A DNA stretch of 64,000 nt from Companilactobacillus musae (GTDB lineage Bacteria; Bacillota; Bacilli; Lactobacillales; Lactobacillaceae), in contig NZ_BIFW01000004.1 in assembly GCF_003967595.1 (NCBI RefSeq), positions 167,599 through 231,598 on the forward strand. The letters run 5' to 3'. Position numbers and translations under genes: made by a program. The notes beneath the pieces are model-generated. The model did not search any database, was not told the origin of the DNA, and saw only the letters and a program-made list of their open reading frames with translations. Shown piece after piece: positions 63,566 through 64,000 of this stretch (positions are counted from its first letter, which is position 1; the number at the start of each line of letters is the position of its first letter).

Positions 63566-63638
63566 TGAGCCGTGACAGGTTCGAACTGTCGACCCTCTGA
63601 TTAAAAGTCAGATGCTCTACCAACTGAGCTAACGGCTC
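63566..63638 (-). tRNA. tRNA-Lys(UUU)
   Basis: Anticodon loop CTTTTAA; acceptor GAGCCGT/ACGGCTC; A73. Confidence 0.95.
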
Positions 63639-63644
63639 ATGATA

Positions 63645-63717
63645 TGGAGGATACAGGGATCGAACCTGTGACCTCCTGCTTGTAAGGCAGATGCTCTCCC
63701 AGCTGAGCTAATCCTCC
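63645..63717 (-). tRNA. tRNA-Val(UAC)
   Basis: Anticodon loop CTTACAA; acceptor GGAGGAT/ATCCTCC; A73. First tRNA after 5S rRNA. Confidence 0.95.
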
Positions 63718-63726
63718 ATCATGAGA

Positions 63727-63848
63727 CAGCGTAGCGACTCTCTATCCTCGCGGGTAGTTTCCCACCAACTACTTTCGACGCGGAGAAGCTTAACTTCTGT
63801 GTTCGGCATGGGAACAGGTGTATCCTTCTCACTATCGTCACTACACTG
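63727..63848 (-). rRNA. rrf: 5S ribosomal RNA
   Basis: The conserved 5S core (CACCTGTTCCCATGCCGAAC then AGAAGTTAAGC and GAAAGTAGTTGG) is present. The ends pair (ACAGTGTAG with CTACGCTGT), which sets the limits to within a few bases. Confidence 0.93.
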
Positions 63849-63927
63849 TATGATCTCGTACCTTCAAAACTAGATATTAAGCCAATGAATTAAATTTAAA
63901 TCACTTCAAACTGCTGTAAACTCTTAC

Positions 63928-64000
63928 TCGATTAAGTCCTCGATCTATTAGTACTGCTCAGCTCCATGTATCGCTACACTTCCACCCGCAGCCTATCTAC
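63928..64000 (-). rRNA. rrl: 23S ribosomal RNA, 3' end (partial)
   Basis: The last ~73 bases match the conserved 23S end (GAGCTGAGCAGTACTAATAG, then CGAGGACTTAATC). The gene continues beyond the window. The 79-base spacer to 5S shows no tRNA. Confidence 0.9.

Overview
This window is low-GC Gram-positive DNA that fits a lactobacillus. Its features include AdhE plus Ack/Pta fermentation genes, an oleate hydratase, WxL-type and LPXTG-like surface proteins, a comG pseudopilus operon, and a 23S-5S-tRNA cluster of lactobacillar type. The genus Companilactobacillus is my best guess from the gene set and base composition, but I could not check it by search.

Layout. 1-4.0 kb: the downstream part of a frameshifted secreted surface protein (minus strand), an XRE regulator and a membrane-anchored DUF3862-like protein. 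4.1-10.1 kb: an accessory region beginning at the tmRNA gene. It holds a possible old integration site, a deleted IS1182-type element, a broken IS110-type transposase, a truncated ArpU-like phage regulator, a pyrimidine-dimer glycosylase/DUF1722 pair, a type I toxin-antitoxin locus of the holin-like toxin class and a broken SHOCT gene. 10.2-27 kb: transporters, two paralogous WxL-like surface proteins, lipoate ligase, glutamate dehydrogenase, acetyltransferases, a guanidinium-type SMR exporter behind a riboswitch-like leader, a secreted glycerophosphodiesterase and a palindromic repeat.

27-59 kb is mostly conserved housekeeping DNA on the minus strand. It carries adhE, oleate hydratase, ackA, a YtxK-like methylase, comGA-GG, yebC, an LRR surface protein, an APC permease, glmS, glmM-cdaR-cdaA, a CPA1 antiporter and murB. 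It then carries plus-strand exonuclease genes and the ung-pta-tsaE-acetyltransferase operon. 59-61 kb holds an acetyltransferase, a TetR regulator, a short structured intergenic stretch and a small secreted protein. 61.2-64 kb is a minus-strand rRNA operon tail: the 3' end of 23S, 5S, then 26 tRNA genes, none with an encoded 3' CCA, closed by a terminator.

How the parts connect. AdhE, Pta and Ack form the acetyl-CoA/acetyl-phosphate branch; adhE has Rex-like and CcpA-like sites upstream. GlmS and GlmM supply amino sugars for the wall, and glmM sits with the cyclic di-AMP synthase CdaA and its regulator CdaR, the usual arrangement in Firmicutes. ComGA-GG plus the following methylase and ackA form the common competence neighbourhood. 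The most interesting non-coding signals are the toxin/antisense-RNA locus (9.49-9.83 kb), the SMR leader (24.22-24.31 kb), a transporter attenuator (20.6 kb), a 141-bp palindromic element with a decayed partner (27.2 and 25.8 kb), operator-like repeats in the glmS leader, and an acceptor-stem mismatch in the only tRNA-Phe of the cluster.
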